DNA of 64,000 bases from Bacteroidota bacterium (lineage in GTDB: Bacteria > Bacteroidota > Bacteroidia > Chitinophagales > Chitinophagaceae), in contig VGFK01000006.1 in the NCBI GenBank assembly GCA_016868895.1, positions 1 through 64,000 of the forward strand, written 5' to 3'. A model generated the notes under the pieces. It ran no database searches, was not told the origin of the DNA, and was given only the letters and a program-made list of their open reading frames with translations. Each line of letters starts with the position of its first letter. Positions within the stretch are counted from its first letter, which is position 1. This document shows positions 44,742 to 51,974 of this stretch, one piece after another. A program made the translations under genes and the position numbers.

Positions 44742-45884
44742 GGATACTTGCTTAAATAACTTTAGGATCTGATCCGAAAAATGTTCCCAATTGTAGCGTT
44801 TCTTTTCCTCACGGATCTGTTGCTTGAAATCAATAGATCCTGATAATTCAAAAAACCGTTCAATCCCTTTTGCAATGGCCTCCGGGTCAGGAGACACTAC
44901 CAGTCCCGTTTTTTCCGGTATCACCGATTCCTTCAATCCCCCCACATCGGTTACGATCATGGGTGTTTCAAAATGCATGGCCAAAGGCGTTACCCCACTT
45001 TGGGTCGCAGACCGATAGGGTTGAACCAATACATCCGCAGCACTGAAATAAAGATTCACCTTGTCATCTGGAATAAATCCATCGGAAAAATGAACGCGGT
45101 CACCCATCCCATAGGAACGAACCAGTGATCGGTATTTGTCACTGTCCTCATAGCATTCACCAGCCACCAACAAGTGCACATGATTTATTCGGAAAAAATC
45201 GTATTTCATGGCTTCAATCAACCAATCCAACCCTTTGTATGCACGAATCAACCCAAAAAACAATACCACACGACTGGATGCTGGAATTCCCAATTGTGCT
45301 CTCGCTGCATCAGGTGATAGGACAGTTCCAAAATGATCAAAAACCGGATGAGGCTGAAGGACCACGGGTTGTGTGAAGCCTAATTGATCGATGCTCTTTT
45401 TAACGGCTTGACTCATCACCAAGTAGGCGTCTACTGCATCATTGAAATACCGGGTTAACATTCGATCTCCCAAACGGGGTTCATGAGGCTGAATGTTATC
45501 GGCTATACAAATGACTTTTGTAGCACTTCCCCGCTTTGCCATCTGCAGTATTGAACCCAACGCAGGAGCAAGAAAGGGAATCCAATACCGCACAATGATC
45601 AGATCAACCTGTTGTTTTCGAATATAGCGACCAGTGGTTATCCAAGAAATTGGATTGATCGAGTTAACCATTCGCTTTACCGATAAAGAATGGGGACATG
45701 ATTCAGAGGCAAACTGGGTTTTACCAGGGAAAAAGATGTTGGGGTACTGAACCGTAAACGTAATCAACTCTACTGCATGTCCAGCACGATCCAAATCAAT
45801 TGCCAACCGATCACTGAATGAAGCAATTCCTCCTCGATAGGGGTGGGATGGTCCGAGCAAAACAATTTTTAGTTTATCGGACAT
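43821..45884 (-). CDS. GT4 glycosyltransferase fused in frame to a secreted-type domain
   Basis: A single 687-residue frame. Residues 1-381 form a complete GT-B glycosyltransferase of family 4: N-terminal [18 protein letters not shown], donor-domain [18 protein letters not shown] and the EX7E-type region [15 protein letters not shown]. At residue 382 a methionine begins a textbook signal-peptide sequence ([20 protein letters not shown]), followed by about 286 residues of an unrecognised, beta-rich domain ending in a Lys/Pro-rich tail. No stop separates the parts. If translated whole, the hydrophobic segment would anchor a cytosolic transferase with its C-terminal domain outside the membrane. 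Alternatively a lost stop or sequencing error joins two genes. It is the last gene of the pyrC-like/DUF4199/GT2 cluster. Confidence 0.75.
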   Translation of the reverse strand: MSDKLKIVLLGPSHPYRGGIASFSDRLAIDLDRAGHAVELITFTVQYPNIFFPGKTQFASESCPHSLSVKRMVNSINPISWITTGRYIRKQQVDLIIVRYWIPFLAPALGSILQMAKRGSATKVICIADNIQPHEPRLGDRMLTRYFNDAVDAYLVMSQAVKKSIDQLGFTQPVVLQPHPVFDHFGTVLSPDAARAQLGIPASSRVVLFFGLIRAYKGLDWLIEAMKYDFFRINHVHLLVAGECYEDSDKYRSLVRSYGMGDRVHFSDGFIPDDKVNLYFSAADVLVQPYRSATQSGVTPLAMHFETPMIVTDVGGLKESVIPEKTGLVVSPDPEAIAKGIERFFELSGSIDFKQQIREEKKRYNWEHFSDQILKLFKQVSMKSLTLIIVLLFSYLTHFGQSPITFQDQQSLKKKEDSLLELGTRMIQSEEVATRFRSDSAFTRMLVRALRTRNSFYHPFESLSTISRLYAPDSSFRIFTWQVSRDEDTHRRHGAIQLRTSDGSLRLFPLIDRSIVIENQQDTVTNNEWWIGAIYYGVVQKTFNGKQVYTLLGYDEYSIRSTRKIIEVLSFENGKPVFGGSFFSFRNDSAAQSDRSRFWIEYKKNGNGRILYDADLDMIIYDHLISETNEPTKKYTYIPDGDYEGFRWVNGKWMHVSKVFDQKLEDGKAPVEKPMMEKKLPTKKSGG

Positions 45885-45893
45885 TTTCTGAAA

Positions 45894-46838
45894 TTATGAA
45901 AAGCCGAGTTTGGAATCGATGTTATAGCTGTTGCGGTCGCTTGCAGATCTGGATATCAGTTCAGCAACAAAACCTGCTAAAAATAATTGTGTTCCTATGA
46001 TCATTACCGCCAACGCAATATAAAAAAGAGGTCGGTTGGTCAACGCAAACGCAGGATCGAGCAATTTTGAACCAATCAAATAAAGACTGCTGAAGAATCC
46101 AAACAAAAAAGACAATGTTCCCAATAAACCGAAAAACTGCATCGGCTTTTTTCCAAATTTACCGATGAACATGATGGTTGTTAAATCTAGAAACCCATTT
46201 ACAAAACGCTCCCAGCCAAATTTGGAAACTCCATATTTTCTGGCACGGTGTTCTACTTCTTTTTCACCAATTCGTTTAAACCCAGCCCACTTGGCCAGCA
46301 CAGGAATGTAGCGGTGCATTTCTCCATAGACTTCAATGTTCTTGATTACATCCCGACTATACGCTTTCAAACCACAATTGAAATCATTTAATTGAATGCC
46401 TGACATTTTGCGGGTCACGGCGTTGAAAAGTTTTGAAGGAAGATTTTTGGTCAAGACATTATCATACCGTTTCTTTTTCCATCCACTGACCAAATCAAAT
46501 CGCTCATGGATAATCATGTGATGGAGTGAAGGGATTTCATCCGGACTGTCCTGCAGGTCTGCATCCATTGTAATCACTACATTGCCTGCGGCATGACGAA
46601 ATCCTTCGTTAAGAGCTGCTGATTTCCCATAGTTACGCTTGAACCGAATGCCCTTGAACCGGGAATACTGAGCATGTATGGTTTGGATAGTCGACCAGGA
46701 ATCATCGGTGCTCCCGTCATCAATTAAAATCACTTCAAACGAATACCCGTTGGCATCCATGACCTTCTGGATCCATGAACACAATTCAGGAAGGGATGCT
46801 GATTCGTCTTTTAGAGGTATGATTACGCTGATATCCAT
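45894..46838 (-). CDS. Family 2 glycosyltransferase (DPM1/ArnC-like)
   Basis: A 314-residue inner-membrane glycosyltransferase. The GT2 fold starts at DISVIIPLKDESASLPEL and carries the DXD-type site VVITMDADLQDSPDEI (near residue 95) and the acceptor motif FNCGLKAYSRDVI. Two C-terminal membrane segments (about residues 228-255 and 270-295) are typical of dolichol- or undecaprenyl-phosphate sugar transferases. The start is ATG 46838, whose A is shared with the stop of the DUF4199 gene (TGATG). The GT4 fusion gene follows 9 bases later, so these enzymes probably build the same envelope glycan. Confidence 0.88.
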   Translation of the reverse strand: MDISVIIPLKDESASLPELCSWIQKVMDANGYSFEVILIDDGSTDDSWSTIQTIHAQYSRFKGIRFKRNYGKSAALNEGFRHAAGNVVITMDADLQDSPDEIPSLHHMIIHERFDLVSGWKKKRYDNVLTKNLPSKLFNAVTRKMSGIQLNDFNCGLKAYSRDVIKNIEVYGEMHRYIPVLAKWAGFKRIGEKEVEHRARKYGVSKFGWERFVNGFLDLTTIMFIGKFGKKPMQFFGLLGTLSFLFGFFSSLYLIGSKLLDPAFALTNRPLFYIALAVMIIGTQLFLAGFVAELISRSASDRNSYNIDSKLGFS

Positions 46839-47386
46839 CAATTGCCAAATTCAATTTCTGGTTTCTTCTTTTTTACAATCGCCGCTACAATCAGTGCTTC
46901 AAAAAAATAGACAATACAGGATTGTGCGAAAGATTTGAAGAGATTACCCAGAGAGAACATATCCATTTCCACAAGTTGATCAATCTGCTTATCCACTTCT
47001 GTATCGGGAACCTTGAAGCGCTGCATAAATTCCATGGTTTTTTCGATGGTCAATTGCTTCACACTTTCTCCAAAAGCCACATCGATGAAATTGAACATGG
47101 TAAAGCTGAACAGGGTAGACAACAATCCGGTAAGCACGAAAACACCAAAACAAATCTTGAGCGCTCCCGAAAACGGCAAATAGCCATTCCCATTCTTTTT
47201 TGCAGCGCGTGCTCCGAGTACAGCAAAAACAATTGGAAGGCCGAATGAAGAAACCCAAACGATGGGACTTAAAAAATATTCAGAACCCAACACATAGATG
47301 ATCACAAAAACAAAAATAGCGGCCAGTCCGGAAATCAGCCCAAACTGAAGCAATTCACGATTGTATTGTCGAGATAAATTATTCAT
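46838..47386 (-). CDS. DUF4199 family membrane protein
   Basis: A 182-residue protein with four hydrophobic segments (about residues 13-32, 37-55, 73-97 and 150-170) and an amphipathic stretch between the third and fourth (EKTMEFMQRFKVPDTEVDKQ). This matches the Bacteroidota family DUF4199, of unknown function. ATG 47386 sits 1 base after the pyrC-like stop. Alternative in-frame ATGs at 47395 and 47401 would overlap that gene slightly. Its stop overlaps the GT2 start. The gene order pyrC-like, DUF4199, GT2 recurs in my memory of other Bacteroidota genomes. Confidence 0.8.
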   Translation of the reverse strand: MNNLSRQYNRELLQFGLISGLAAIFVFVIIYVLGSEYFLSPIVWVSSFGLPIVFAVLGARAAKKNGNGYLPFSGALKICFGVFVLTGLLSTLFSFTMFNFIDVAFGESVKQLTIEKTMEFMQRFKVPDTEVDKQIDQLVEMDMFSLGNLFKSFAQSCIVYFFEALIVAAIVKKKKPEIEFGN

Positions 47387-47387
47387 A

Positions 47388-48647
47388 TTATTCATTTTCA
47401 TTGAATCGAGAATGGTACAACGTTCCAATTACCCGTCCTTTCAATTGAGTTCCGATGTAGGGACTGTTTTTCGATTTTGATTTATTCATAGCCGGTGTAA
47501 ACTCCAGCTGTTCATTTTCTGTAAACAGGGTGATGTCGGCCAATTGTCCCTCTTCAATTGAACTTTTAAATCCAAAAATAGAACGAGGGCGATAGCAAAT
47601 CGCATCCAGTACAGTATCCGTATTGAAGCCCAATGCAAGGAGAGTGCCAAAGGCAGATTCCAATCCCAGCGCTCCATAAGCCGCATATTCAAATTCACAG
47701 GACTTTACATCGTTGTGTTGTGCCGTGTGATGGGTGCTAATGATATCGATTGTTCCGTCTTTCACTCCTTCCACCAATGCCCGGCGATCCGTTTCGCTCC
47801 TCAGCGCAGGGGTGAGTTTATAGAATGGGTTGTACCCATTGAGCAGGGCTTGATCGGTAAACACCAAATTGTGTATGGGAACAGAACAAGAGATGCGCGA
47901 ATTGGTTGCTTTCGCTTGTCGAATGATCTCCAAACTGGTGGCCAGGCTCACTCCGGTTATGTGCAGGTTGGATTCCGTGTATTCGGCCAGCGCAATGTCC
48001 CTTCTAATGGTAATTTCTTCTGAAAGAGCAGGCTTTCCGGGAAGACCCACTTGTGTGGAAACAATTCCCTCGTTCATGAGTCCGTTCGGTGATACACTTG
48101 GATCATCCGCCAGTTGGATGATTGTACCGTTAAAGGCTTTCACATATTGCAACGCCTTGATGAGTAACCCGGCTGACTGAACCGGCTTGTTTCCATCGCC
48201 AAAGGCAATGGCTCCCGATTGCTTCATTTCATACATTTCTGTCAGCTCTTTTCCTTCGGTATTGCGGGTGACTGCCCCGATTGGATGAAAAGCAACCGGC
48301 AATCCGGTATCTCTTCCGACGAGGTATTCGACAGCTGTTTTATTTTGAACGACCGGCAGGGTATTGGGAGTTAAAAAAACATGGGTATAGCCTCCTTGTG
48401 CAGCAGAATGTGCCGTTGTCCGAACTTCATCTTTGAACTCAAAACCAGGATCTGTTCCACTGACAAAAACATCTACCCATCCCGGGGATGCAGAATGTCC
48501 CTTTGCATTAATTATTGTATCGGCTTGACGATCAATGGTTGCAGCTATTTGAATGATGGTGCCTTGATCAATGAGAATATCCCTTCGCTGATTGAAATGT
48601 TTGGAAAATTTATCCTTGATGAGTGCGTTCCGTAAGAGGATTGTCAT
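47388..48647 (-). CDS. Dihydroorotase homologue, probably non-catalytic (PyrC-like)
   Basis: A 419-residue amidohydrolase-fold protein clearly related to class I dihydroorotases (ASPGWVDV, LMPNT-like FLTPNTLPVVQ, HPIGAVTRNTEGKEL, GLESAFGTLLAL). Key residues are missing. The metal-binding His-x-His after GWVD is replaced by Phe-Val-Ser (DVFVSGTDPG). The catalytic Asp of the usual TDHAPH is replaced by His (STHHTAQH, near residue 306). Other histidines remain. It is therefore probably a pseudo-dihydroorotase, like the inactive PyrC-type partners of aspartate transcarbamoylase in other bacteria. ATG 48647 is preferred to an upstream alternative at 48665. It opens the four-gene minus-strand cluster. 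Confidence 0.85.
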   Translation of the reverse strand: MTILLRNALIKDKFSKHFNQRRDILIDQGTIIQIAATIDRQADTIINAKGHSASPGWVDVFVSGTDPGFEFKDEVRTTAHSAAQGGYTHVFLTPNTLPVVQNKTAVEYLVGRDTGLPVAFHPIGAVTRNTEGKELTEMYEMKQSGAIAFGDGNKPVQSAGLLIKALQYVKAFNGTIIQLADDPSVSPNGLMNEGIVSTQVGLPGKPALSEEITIRRDIALAEYTESNLHITGVSLATSLEIIRQAKATNSRISCSVPIHNLVFTDQALLNGYNPFYKLTPALRSETDRRALVEGVKDGTIDIISTHHTAQHNDVKSCEFEYAAYGALGLESAFGTLLALGFNTDTVLDAICYRPRSIFGFKSSIEEGQLADITLFTENEQLEFTPAMNKSKSKNSPYIGTQLKGRVIGTLYHSRFNENE

Positions 48648-48662
48648 ACGCTGGTGATTAGG

Positions 48663-48670
48663 CAAAAATA
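48663..48670 (-). promoter_or_regulatory. Putative -7 box for the pyrC-like operon
   Basis: The minus strand reads TATTTTTG, an exact TAnnTTTG match, 15 bases before the ATG at 48647. It faces away from the tRNA-Pro box 11 bases further on. Confidence 0.5.
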
Positions 48671-48681
48671 AACCTTTTTAT

Positions 48682-48689
48682 TAACTTTG
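48682..48689 (+). promoter_or_regulatory. Putative -7 box for tRNA-Pro
   Basis: TAACTTTG matches TAnnTTTG exactly and ends 7 bases before the mature tRNA 5' end. No TTG is visible at the -33 position. Confidence 0.5.
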
Positions 48690-48696
48690 CACCGTG

Positions 48697-48770
48697 CGGG
48701 AAGTGGCGCAGCCCGGTAGCGCACTTGTATGGGGTGCAAGGGGTCGCCAGTTCGAATCTGGTCTTCCCGA
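48697..48770 (+). tRNA. tRNA-Pro (GGG)
   Basis: A full cloverleaf: acceptor CGGGAAG/CTTCCCG, D stem GCGC/GCGC, anticodon stem CTTGT/GCAAG around loop ATGGGGT giving anticodon GGG, T arm with TTCGAAT, and discriminator A. The 3' CCA is not encoded (CCC follows). It reads CCC codons. Its 3' side borders an AT-rich patch with accessory genes. Confidence 0.95.
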
Positions 48771-48775
48771 CCCAG

Positions 48776-48804
48776 AAAGAGTCATCAGTTGATGGCTCTT
48801 TTTT
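48776..48804 (+). terminator. Rho-independent terminator of tRNA-Pro
   Basis: GAGTCATCA (48779-48787) pairs with TGATGGCTC (one G-T pair) around GT and is followed by six T. It begins about 8 bases after the tRNA. Confidence 0.8.
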
Positions 48805-48819
48805 ATGCAATAACATGAG

Positions 48820-48840
48820 TTTGGGTCACATTTGGGACAC
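48820..48840 (+). repeat. Tandem 11-base imperfect direct repeat TTTGGGWCAC
   Basis: TTTGGGTCAC (48820-48829) and TTTGGGACAC (48831-48840) lie head to tail one base apart, differing at one position. They follow the tRNA-Pro terminator, where integrating elements often leave arm-type sites. No copy of the tRNA 3' end is found downstream. Confidence 0.5.
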
Positions 48841-48903
48841 TTTTAGGTCAGAATTTTTACAAGTGATGAATAATATTCTTATCAAATATATTTACATCTA
48901 GCC

Positions 48904-49317
48904 ATGAAACACTTATTACTACTCATACTCCTTTCATTTCTTTGTGTTTTTTCATTTTCACAAAGTCGATCTATTTCACAAACGACTAAAAAAATCGTAT
49001 TTACAAGAGATGGTGGCAGATGCCAATGTTGTGGGAGCAGCGATAATTTAGAATACGATCATATCATCCCTTTTTCATGTGGTGGACAAGGAACAGTTTC
49101 AAACATTCAACTTCTATGCCAGAAATGCAATCGCAGTAAATCAAATAGCTGTTATTGTAAAGTCCACAATAAGAAAGTCGGTATCAACTGTTGTGATGGA
49201 AATGAAGTGAAAAAAAATTCAGCTAATTTGTCAAAGCAATGCACAGGAATAACTAAAAAAGGGACAAGATGCAAAAACAAGACCACCAATTCCAGTGGTA
49301 GATGTCATCTTCATTAA
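48904..49317 (+). CDS. Secreted HNH nuclease with C-terminal Cys/His finger
   Basis: A 137-residue protein with a signal peptide (MKHLLLLILLSFLCVFSFSQ). An HNH domain follows: CQCCGSSDNLEYDHIIPFSC carries the first Cys pair and the DH at about residue 53, then NIQLLCQKCNRSKS the Asn and second CxxC. After a short Cys-rich linker there is a second finger-like motif (QCTGITKKGTRCKNKTTN to CHLH, about 112-137), like the C-GxTxxGxxC-(x)n-C-xxH module found behind Bacteroidota nucleases. The likely role is an exported endonuclease, for nucleic-acid scavenging or competition. The gene is visibly more AT-rich than its neighbours and sits beside tRNA-Pro, which suggests transfer. Confidence 0.82.
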   Translation: MKHLLLLILLSFLCVFSFSQSRSISQTTKKIVFTRDGGRCQCCGSSDNLEYDHIIPFSCGGQGTVSNIQLLCQKCNRSKSNSCYCKVHNKKVGINCCDGNEVKKNSANLSKQCTGITKKGTRCKNKTTNSSGRCHLH

Positions 49318-49341
49318 ATCCAACTATTTAACTTACCTAAC

Positions 49342-49581
49342 ATGAATCAGAATATGTTATTTGCCATAGATGAAGGAACTGAAGAAATTATTGTTTCTGA
49401 ATCTCCAAAAGGAACCAATAGGATCAATCTTATTGAGCGAATCAGTCACAAAGAAAATGAGCTACTTTATCAGGCTGTTTTAACCTTAATACTCATCACA
49501 AAAGATCCAAATTTTGAACCATCCATTTTTAAAGCAATGGATAAAGTATGTCAGTTACTTTATAGCAAAAAATCTAAATGA
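49342..49581 (+). CDS. Small orphan protein
   Basis: A 79-residue, AT-rich gene 24 bases after the HNH nuclease gene and on the same strand. The predicted protein has no signal peptide or membrane segment. It begins with a short acidic beta-like region (FAIDEGTEEIIVSES) and continues as amphipathic helices (LLYQAVLTLILITKDPNFEP), ending in a lysine-rich tail. I recognise no family. Position and base composition suggest it arrived with the nuclease gene. It has no features of a typical immunity protein that I can name, but that remains possible. Confidence 0.5.
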   Translation: MNQNMLFAIDEGTEEIIVSESPKGTNRINLIERISHKENELLYQAVLTLILITKDPNFEPSIFKAMDKVCQLLYSKKSK

Positions 49582-49599
49582 GATAAATCAATTATTGCA

Positions 49600-51441
49600 C
49601 TAACCTAACACCCCTTCTAAGCTTCCCCCCTTAGAAAACAACCTATCTGTTTTCTTGACCATTGCTGGATCTAGTTCAACAGATGGTGCATGATGGGGTT
49701 TGATGCGGGCGTCAAGGATAATGGGGCCGCGACTGCACCAATGTTTGTTTTCGTAATAGGCACCAATGCCATGTATATCATGTGATGGATTACTCCTGGT
49801 AAAGGCAACCCACAAAAAGTTTCTGAGGTTGACTCCGGTAAATGCTGCATCATCACACCAAATTAAAAAAGGTGTGTTGTGAAGCTCGGATAGATGGGGT
49901 AGTAGTTGGCCATTCAGTACCACGACTTCCTTCTCTGTTTCTGCAGCATCTTGGAACTTCTTGGTTGAAATTGCAATTACACCCGGCATGATCATTCTAA
50001 TGCCTGTCAGTCCGCTTACCTCTTTCAAACAAGTGGGTATTTCTGTCGCTAGTGTTCTAATTGGATCTCCATAGGCTGCAAACACCACCTTGCTTCCAGT
50101 GTTCAATCCTGTCCCGGAATAATCCAGTGTATCCATAGTGGTGTTCGTATGAAAATGGATATCTCTATCCAGATGAATTCGCTCTAACATGTAATGAAAG
50201 AATTGGGCCTCGTTATGGGTTGTGAGTTGATGGGTAGGGTCGGCAGTAATAAATAAAAACTTTGCCAAACTCAACTGCCCAGTTCCTAAAATATGATTGG
50301 CAATGGTCAGCAACTCTGCCGGTTGTTTTGTCGGCAAAAAAGGCGTGTACCGCTCACTGCCAATGGCTAGCAACAAAGGATGTACTCCTGCGGCATCAAC
50401 GGCATGGACTTCCTTCACACCTGGAATTTCTTTCGGGATGGCTGTGTCGGTCATCTCATGAATCAATTGTCCGAATGAAGTATCCTCCTGTGGCGGTCGA
50501 CCAACAACGGTAAACGGCCAAATGGCGTTTTTTCTGGCATACACCTTATGGACCTTCATCAAAGGAAAAGGATGCTGCAAACTGTAATATCCCAAATGAT
50601 CACCAAAGGGGCCTTCAGGTTTATTTTCTCCTGGCATGACTTCTCCAGTAATCACAAAATCGGCATCGGTACTTACGGCAAATCCATCTTTATAGGTATA
50701 TCGAAATCTTCTTCCACCCAGCAACCCAGCAAAGGTCATTTCACTCAACTCTTCAGGCAATGGCATGACGGCAGATACGGTATGTGAAGGGGGACCACCC
50801 ACAAACACGCTGACCTTAAGCGGAATGCCCATTTTGTTGGCTTTGGTCTGGTGCACGCCAATTCCTCTGTGCAACTGATAGTGCAATCCAATTTCTTGAT
50901 CAAGCCGATAGTCGTTACCCGATAACTGAATGCGGTACATCCCCAAATTGGACTTCATGATACCCGGTTGTTCAGGATCTTCGGTGTATACCTGAGGTAA
51001 GGTGACAAAAGCACCCCCGTCCATCGGCCAGTGATGGATCAATGGCAGATCAGAAATCTTGATCTCTTCATGCAGGACTGGTCTCTGAATGGGATTTTTG
51101 AGCGGCAATGCTTTAACCGCAGCAAAAAGAGCATCTATATTTTTAAACGGATGTTTAAGGGCATCCATAGGATTGTTCTTGATCGCAATCAAGCGCTGGA
51201 CATATTCAAGGGTGTCGCGAAAAATAAAGCGACTTCTTTCCAACGATCCAAAGAGATTGGAGACTGCCCTGAACTTGGAACCTTTGACATTTTCAAAAAG
51301 TAGGGTAGGTCCACCGACTTCGTATACCCGGTGGTGGATGGTGGCCATTTCCAGAAAGGGGTCGACTTCCTCCTTGATGCGCACCAAATGATGATGCCGC
51401 TCAAGGTCCAATAAGGCTTCCTCCAATGACTGGTAGGCCAT
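49600..51441 (-). CDS. UbiD family decarboxylase (menaquinone-type)
   Basis: A 613-residue prenyl-FMN-dependent decarboxylase. The N-terminal domain shows the family start SLEEALLDLERHHHLVRIKEEVDP. The central domain has MYRIQLSGNDYRLDQEIGLHYQ, VSVFVGGPPSHTVSAVMPLPEELSE and the ENKPEGPFGDHLGYYS motif with the Glu-Arg/Glu catalytic region, and the C-terminal half is long. It is larger than E. coli UbiD (497) and matches the group often annotated as menaquinone biosynthesis decarboxylase. The ring substrate (a polyprenylated or futalosine-route aromatic acid) cannot be decided, and no UbiX or other mqn or men gene is in the window. It is 9 bases after ndk. Confidence 0.85.
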   Translation of the reverse strand: MAYQSLEEALLDLERHHHLVRIKEEVDPFLEMATIHHRVYEVGGPTLLFENVKGSKFRAVSNLFGSLERSRFIFRDTLEYVQRLIAIKNNPMDALKHPFKNIDALFAAVKALPLKNPIQRPVLHEEIKISDLPLIHHWPMDGGAFVTLPQVYTEDPEQPGIMKSNLGMYRIQLSGNDYRLDQEIGLHYQLHRGIGVHQTKANKMGIPLKVSVFVGGPPSHTVSAVMPLPEELSEMTFAGLLGGRRFRYTYKDGFAVSTDADFVITGEVMPGENKPEGPFGDHLGYYSLQHPFPLMKVHKVYARKNAIWPFTVVGRPPQEDTSFGQLIHEMTDTAIPKEIPGVKEVHAVDAAGVHPLLLAIGSERYTPFLPTKQPAELLTIANHILGTGQLSLAKFLFITADPTHQLTTHNEAQFFHYMLERIHLDRDIHFHTNTTMDTLDYSGTGLNTGSKVVFAAYGDPIRTLATEIPTCLKEVSGLTGIRMIMPGVIAISTKKFQDAAETEKEVVVLNGQLLPHLSELHNTPFLIWCDDAAFTGVNLRNFLWVAFTRSNPSHDIHGIGAYYENKHWCSRGPIILDARIKPHHAPSVELDPAMVKKTDRLFSKGGSLEGVLG

Positions 51442-51450
51442 ATGATTTAA

Positions 51451-51867
51451 TTAGATGCGCTCAAACGCAGAAAAGAAGAAATCGCCTTCAATTTTGGCAT
51501 TTTCATTGCTATCGCTTCCGTGAATTGCATTTTCTCCTACGCTGCGGGCAAATTTCTTTCGAATGGTGCCTTCTTCTGCATTAGCCGGATTGGTCGCACC
51601 AATAAGCTTCCTGAAATCCTCTACCGCATTTTCTTTTTCCAAAATAGCAGCCACAATGGGTCCACTGCTCATGAACGCAACCAGCTCACCATAAAAAGGA
51701 CGCTCTTTGTGCACGGCATAAAACTCACCTGCTTTTGACTCGCTCAGGCGAGTGGCTTTCATAGCGACAATCTTGAAACCAGCAGCTTCGATCTGCTGCA
51801 GGATAGCACCGGTGTACTGACTGGCAAAAGCATCTGGCTTAATCATGGTAAAGGTTCTGTTGCTCAT
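51451..51867 (-). CDS. ndk: Nucleoside diphosphate kinase
   Basis: A 138-residue housekeeping enzyme that equalises nucleoside di- and triphosphates. Start [13 protein letters not shown], and the catalytic histidine lies in the usual NAIHGSDS (near residue 115). The substrate loop [17 protein letters not shown] is intact. The minus strand has a well-spaced promoter (TTG, 20 bases, TAGATTTG) at 51888-51918. The UbiD-family gene follows 9 bases later, probably on the same transcript. Confidence 0.97.
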   Translation of the reverse strand: MSNRTFTMIKPDAFASQYTGAILQQIEAAGFKIVAMKATRLSESKAGEFYAVHKERPFYGELVAFMSSGPIVAAILEKENAVEDFRKLIGATNPANAEEGTIRKKFARSVGENAIHGSDSNENAKIEGDFFFSAFERI

Positions 51868-51887
51868 GGTGTTATGGCTTTAGGGCG

Positions 51888-51918
51888 CAAATCTACTCTG
51901 AAAACCAGCATCGCCCAA
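51888..51918 (-). promoter_or_regulatory. Promoter of ndk
   Basis: On the minus strand TTG (51918-51916) and TAGATTTG (51895-51888) are 20 bases apart, matching consensus. The divergent promoter of the nrnA-like gene starts 17 bases away, so the two face outward from one intergenic region. Confidence 0.65.
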
Positions 51919-51934
51919 CTAAAACCCCCTCAAA

Positions 51935-51965
51935 TTGGATTTGCGGAAGGGGGGCATTACATTTG
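51935..51965 (+). promoter_or_regulatory. Promoter of the nrnA-like gene
   Basis: TTG at 51935-51937 and TACATTTG at 51958-51965 are 20 bases apart. Transcription would start near 51970, only about 5 bases before the ATG at 51975, so the mRNA is probably almost leaderless. A short inverted repeat (CCCCCT 51925-51930, AGGGGG 51948-51953) spans the -33 element. Confidence 0.65.
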
Positions 51966-51974
51966 CACCTCCCC

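Noticed and set aside
48815..48901. A 28-codon frame ending 2 bases before the HNH gene
   Set aside because: It starts across the TTTGGG repeat, has no sign of selection, and is more likely leader sequence than a gene.
48904..49581. A toxin-immunity pair made of the HNH nuclease and the small gene
   Set aside because: Nothing in the small protein identifies it as an immunity protein, and the nuclease has a plain signal peptide with no delivery domain; kept only as a possibility.
48697..49600. A complete integrated element using tRNA-Pro as attachment site
   Set aside because: There is no integrase and no second copy of the tRNA 3' end downstream, so an intact element is not supported.
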